Part shown: positions 63,227 through 64,000 of the stretch, piece after piece
Position numbering within the stretch: position 1 is the stretch's first letter
Layout of the letters: the number at the start of each line of letters is the position of its first letter
NCBI RefSeq assembly: GCF_023701695.1
Contig: NZ_JAJOZC010000001.1
Location: 5,207,894-5,271,893 of the forward strand
DNA: 64,000 nt
Direction of reading: 5' to 3'
Source: Streptomyces sp. RKAG290
GTDB lineage: Bacteria > Actinomycetota > Actinomycetes > Streptomycetales > Streptomycetaceae
Position numbers and translations under genes: made by a program
Notes under the pieces: model-generated
The model's database searches: none
What the model saw: the letters and a program-made list of their open reading frames with translations, nothing else
Told to the model about the DNA's origin: nothing

Positions 63227-64000
63227 TCAGGGCCGTATGAACTGCGGGCCCTGTGGCGGGAGGGCGAAATTCGGGTCCGGGGCGTGTGCTGCCGCCGCCG
63301 CGGGCTGCGGATAGCCGTAGGCGGGCTGTGCGGAGGCCGGCTGGGGGTAGCCGTAGGCGGGCTGCGGCGCGGGTGCGGGCGGGGCCGCAGCGGGCTGCGG
63401 ATAGCCGTACGAGGGCTGCTGGTGCTGCACCGTGGCCTGGGCGTCCGGCCCGGGGGCCGGTGCGGGCGGGAACGCGGGAGCGGGCGGCGTCGGGTCGGGC
63501 TCGGCCGCGGCCTCCGCCTCGTCGACCGAGATGCCGAACGCGGTCGCGAGACCCACGAGACCGGTCGGGTAGCCCTGCCCCACGGCCCGGAATTTCCAGC
63601 CATCGCCGCGCCGGTAGAGCTCGCCGCAGATGATCGCGGTTTCCTTGCCGGTCTCCGGGCGTACGTCGAAGACCGCGAGGGGCTCACCGCCCGCCGCCGC
63701 CGCGTCGAAGAGCATGATGCACAGATCGTGCACCCGTTCGAAGGCGGCGCCGTCGGAGGACGCGGCGATGACCACCTGGTCGACCGAGGGGTCGAGCGCG
63801 TTCAGGTCGGCCTCGATGGTGTCCGTCAGCCCCTCGGCGAGGCTCCGCTTCGGCAGCCGTCGTACCAGGCCGGAGGGGTGGCGGGGCTGGTTGTAGAAGA
63901 CGAAGTCCTCGTCCGAGCGCACGCGGCCGGCGGAACCGAGCAACAGGGCCGAGGCGTCCACGTCGGGGACCCCGGAGCCAGGGGTCCAGCGCAGCACGGC
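63227..64000 (-). CDS. TerD-domain protein with C-terminal PxYGYPQPA repeats, partial
   Basis: The open frame runs off the right edge, so the N-terminus is missing. The TerD core is visible: VPDVDASALLLGSAGRVRSD, RHPSGLVRRLPKRSLAEGLT in place of the usual acidic loop, FDVRPETGKETAIICGELYR and GWKFRAVGQGYPTGLVGLAT. The acidic calcium segment looks altered relative to the two terD copies. A disordered tail follows, with three copies of a Pro-Tyr-Gly-Tyr-Pro repeat, and the chain ends PQFIRP. It is convergent with the TerA-like gene. Confidence 0.88.
   Translation of the reverse strand, partial: AVLRWTPGSGVPDVDASALLLGSAGRVRSDEDFVFYNQPRHPSGLVRRLPKRSLAEGLTDTIEADLNALDPSVDQVVIAASSDGAAFERVHDLCIMLFDAAAAGGEPLAVFDVRPETGKETAIICGELYRRGDGWKFRAVGQGYPTGLVGLATAFGISVDEAEAAAEPDPTPPAPAFPPAPAPGPDAQATVQHQQPSYGYPQPAAAPPAPAPQPAYGYPQPASAQPAYGYPQPAAAAAHAPDPNFALPPQGPQFIRP

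Noticed and set aside
59153..64000. Complete TerZABCDE phage-defence operon
   Set aside because: TerB and TerZ are not seen, hairpins divide the genes and the last gene is on the opposite strand, so only a loose Ter-type stress cluster can be claimed.

Overview
The window looks like a chromosomal segment of a Streptomyces. It is very GC-rich with strong third-position GC bias, uses many GTG and TTG starts, and has several apparently leaderless genes with a -10 box just before the start codon. It carries Streptomyces-type gene sets: fabD-fabH-acpP-fabF with a PucR-type FasR next to it, MatB, Mbl, homodimeric AceE, a WhiJ-like XRE/DUF397/ATPase trio and a TerD cluster. The gene content resembles what I remember of the SCO2364-SCO2451 part of the S. 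coelicolor chromosome, in the opposite orientation and with carbohydrate genes inserted; that is recollection, not a search. I saw no rRNA, tRNA, CRISPR array, transposase or prophage.

Layout. 1-6 kb: a partial secreted glycosidase, an MFS exporter, a two-domain VOC protein, and an overlapping pair of MatB acyl-CoA synthetase and a fused carboxyltransferase. 6-11 kb: two exported multidomain carbohydrate proteins, a PQQ-type sugar dehydrogenase with PKD and CBM6, and a ThuA-CBM6-GH99 protein. 11-16 kb: a NarK-like transporter, an Lrp regulator, and mbl followed by an orphan GAF kinase. 16-19 kb: a zinc-ribbon membrane protein, MarR, a CurA-like reductase and Ohr. 19-31 kb: an arabinoside ABC importer with a GH51 arabinofuranosidase, an EI24 protein, an L-glutamate-oxidase-like flavoenzyme, TetR, a GH3 beta-glycosidase, GalM and an SGNH lipoprotein. 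32-39 kb: a DUF3145 protein, the fatty-acid synthase operon with FasR, and a pirin. 39-46 kb: GNAT, phospholipase C, the WhiJ-like trio, a serine hydrolase and a MerR/aldo-keto reductase operon. 46-55 kb: two DUF1023 hydrolases around a two-component system and a DUF4429 protein, then a TetR/MFS efflux pair and a small secreted protein. 55-64 kb: aceE, DUF3052, a peroxiredoxin and a tellurite-type stress cluster (two TerD, a TerC-like membrane protein, a TerA-like protein and a TerD fusion).

How they work together. The sugar modules (importer, GH51, GH3, GalM, GH99, GSDH) suggest plant or fungal polysaccharide degradation under local LacI-type operators. MatB with the carboxyltransferase, the fab operon and AceE all touch acetyl-, malonyl- or fatty-acyl supply.

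Data quality. At least five, probably seven, genes are broken by what looks like the loss of one base, six of them in short G/C runs and one in an alternating GC stretch (near 331, 2694, 15835, 36254, 43357, 48328 and 61222). One is fabD, expected to be essential, so sequencing or assembly error is more likely than real pseudogenes. Start sites were chosen from ribosome binding sites, leaderless promoters and family conservation; many of the longest open frames begin too early.
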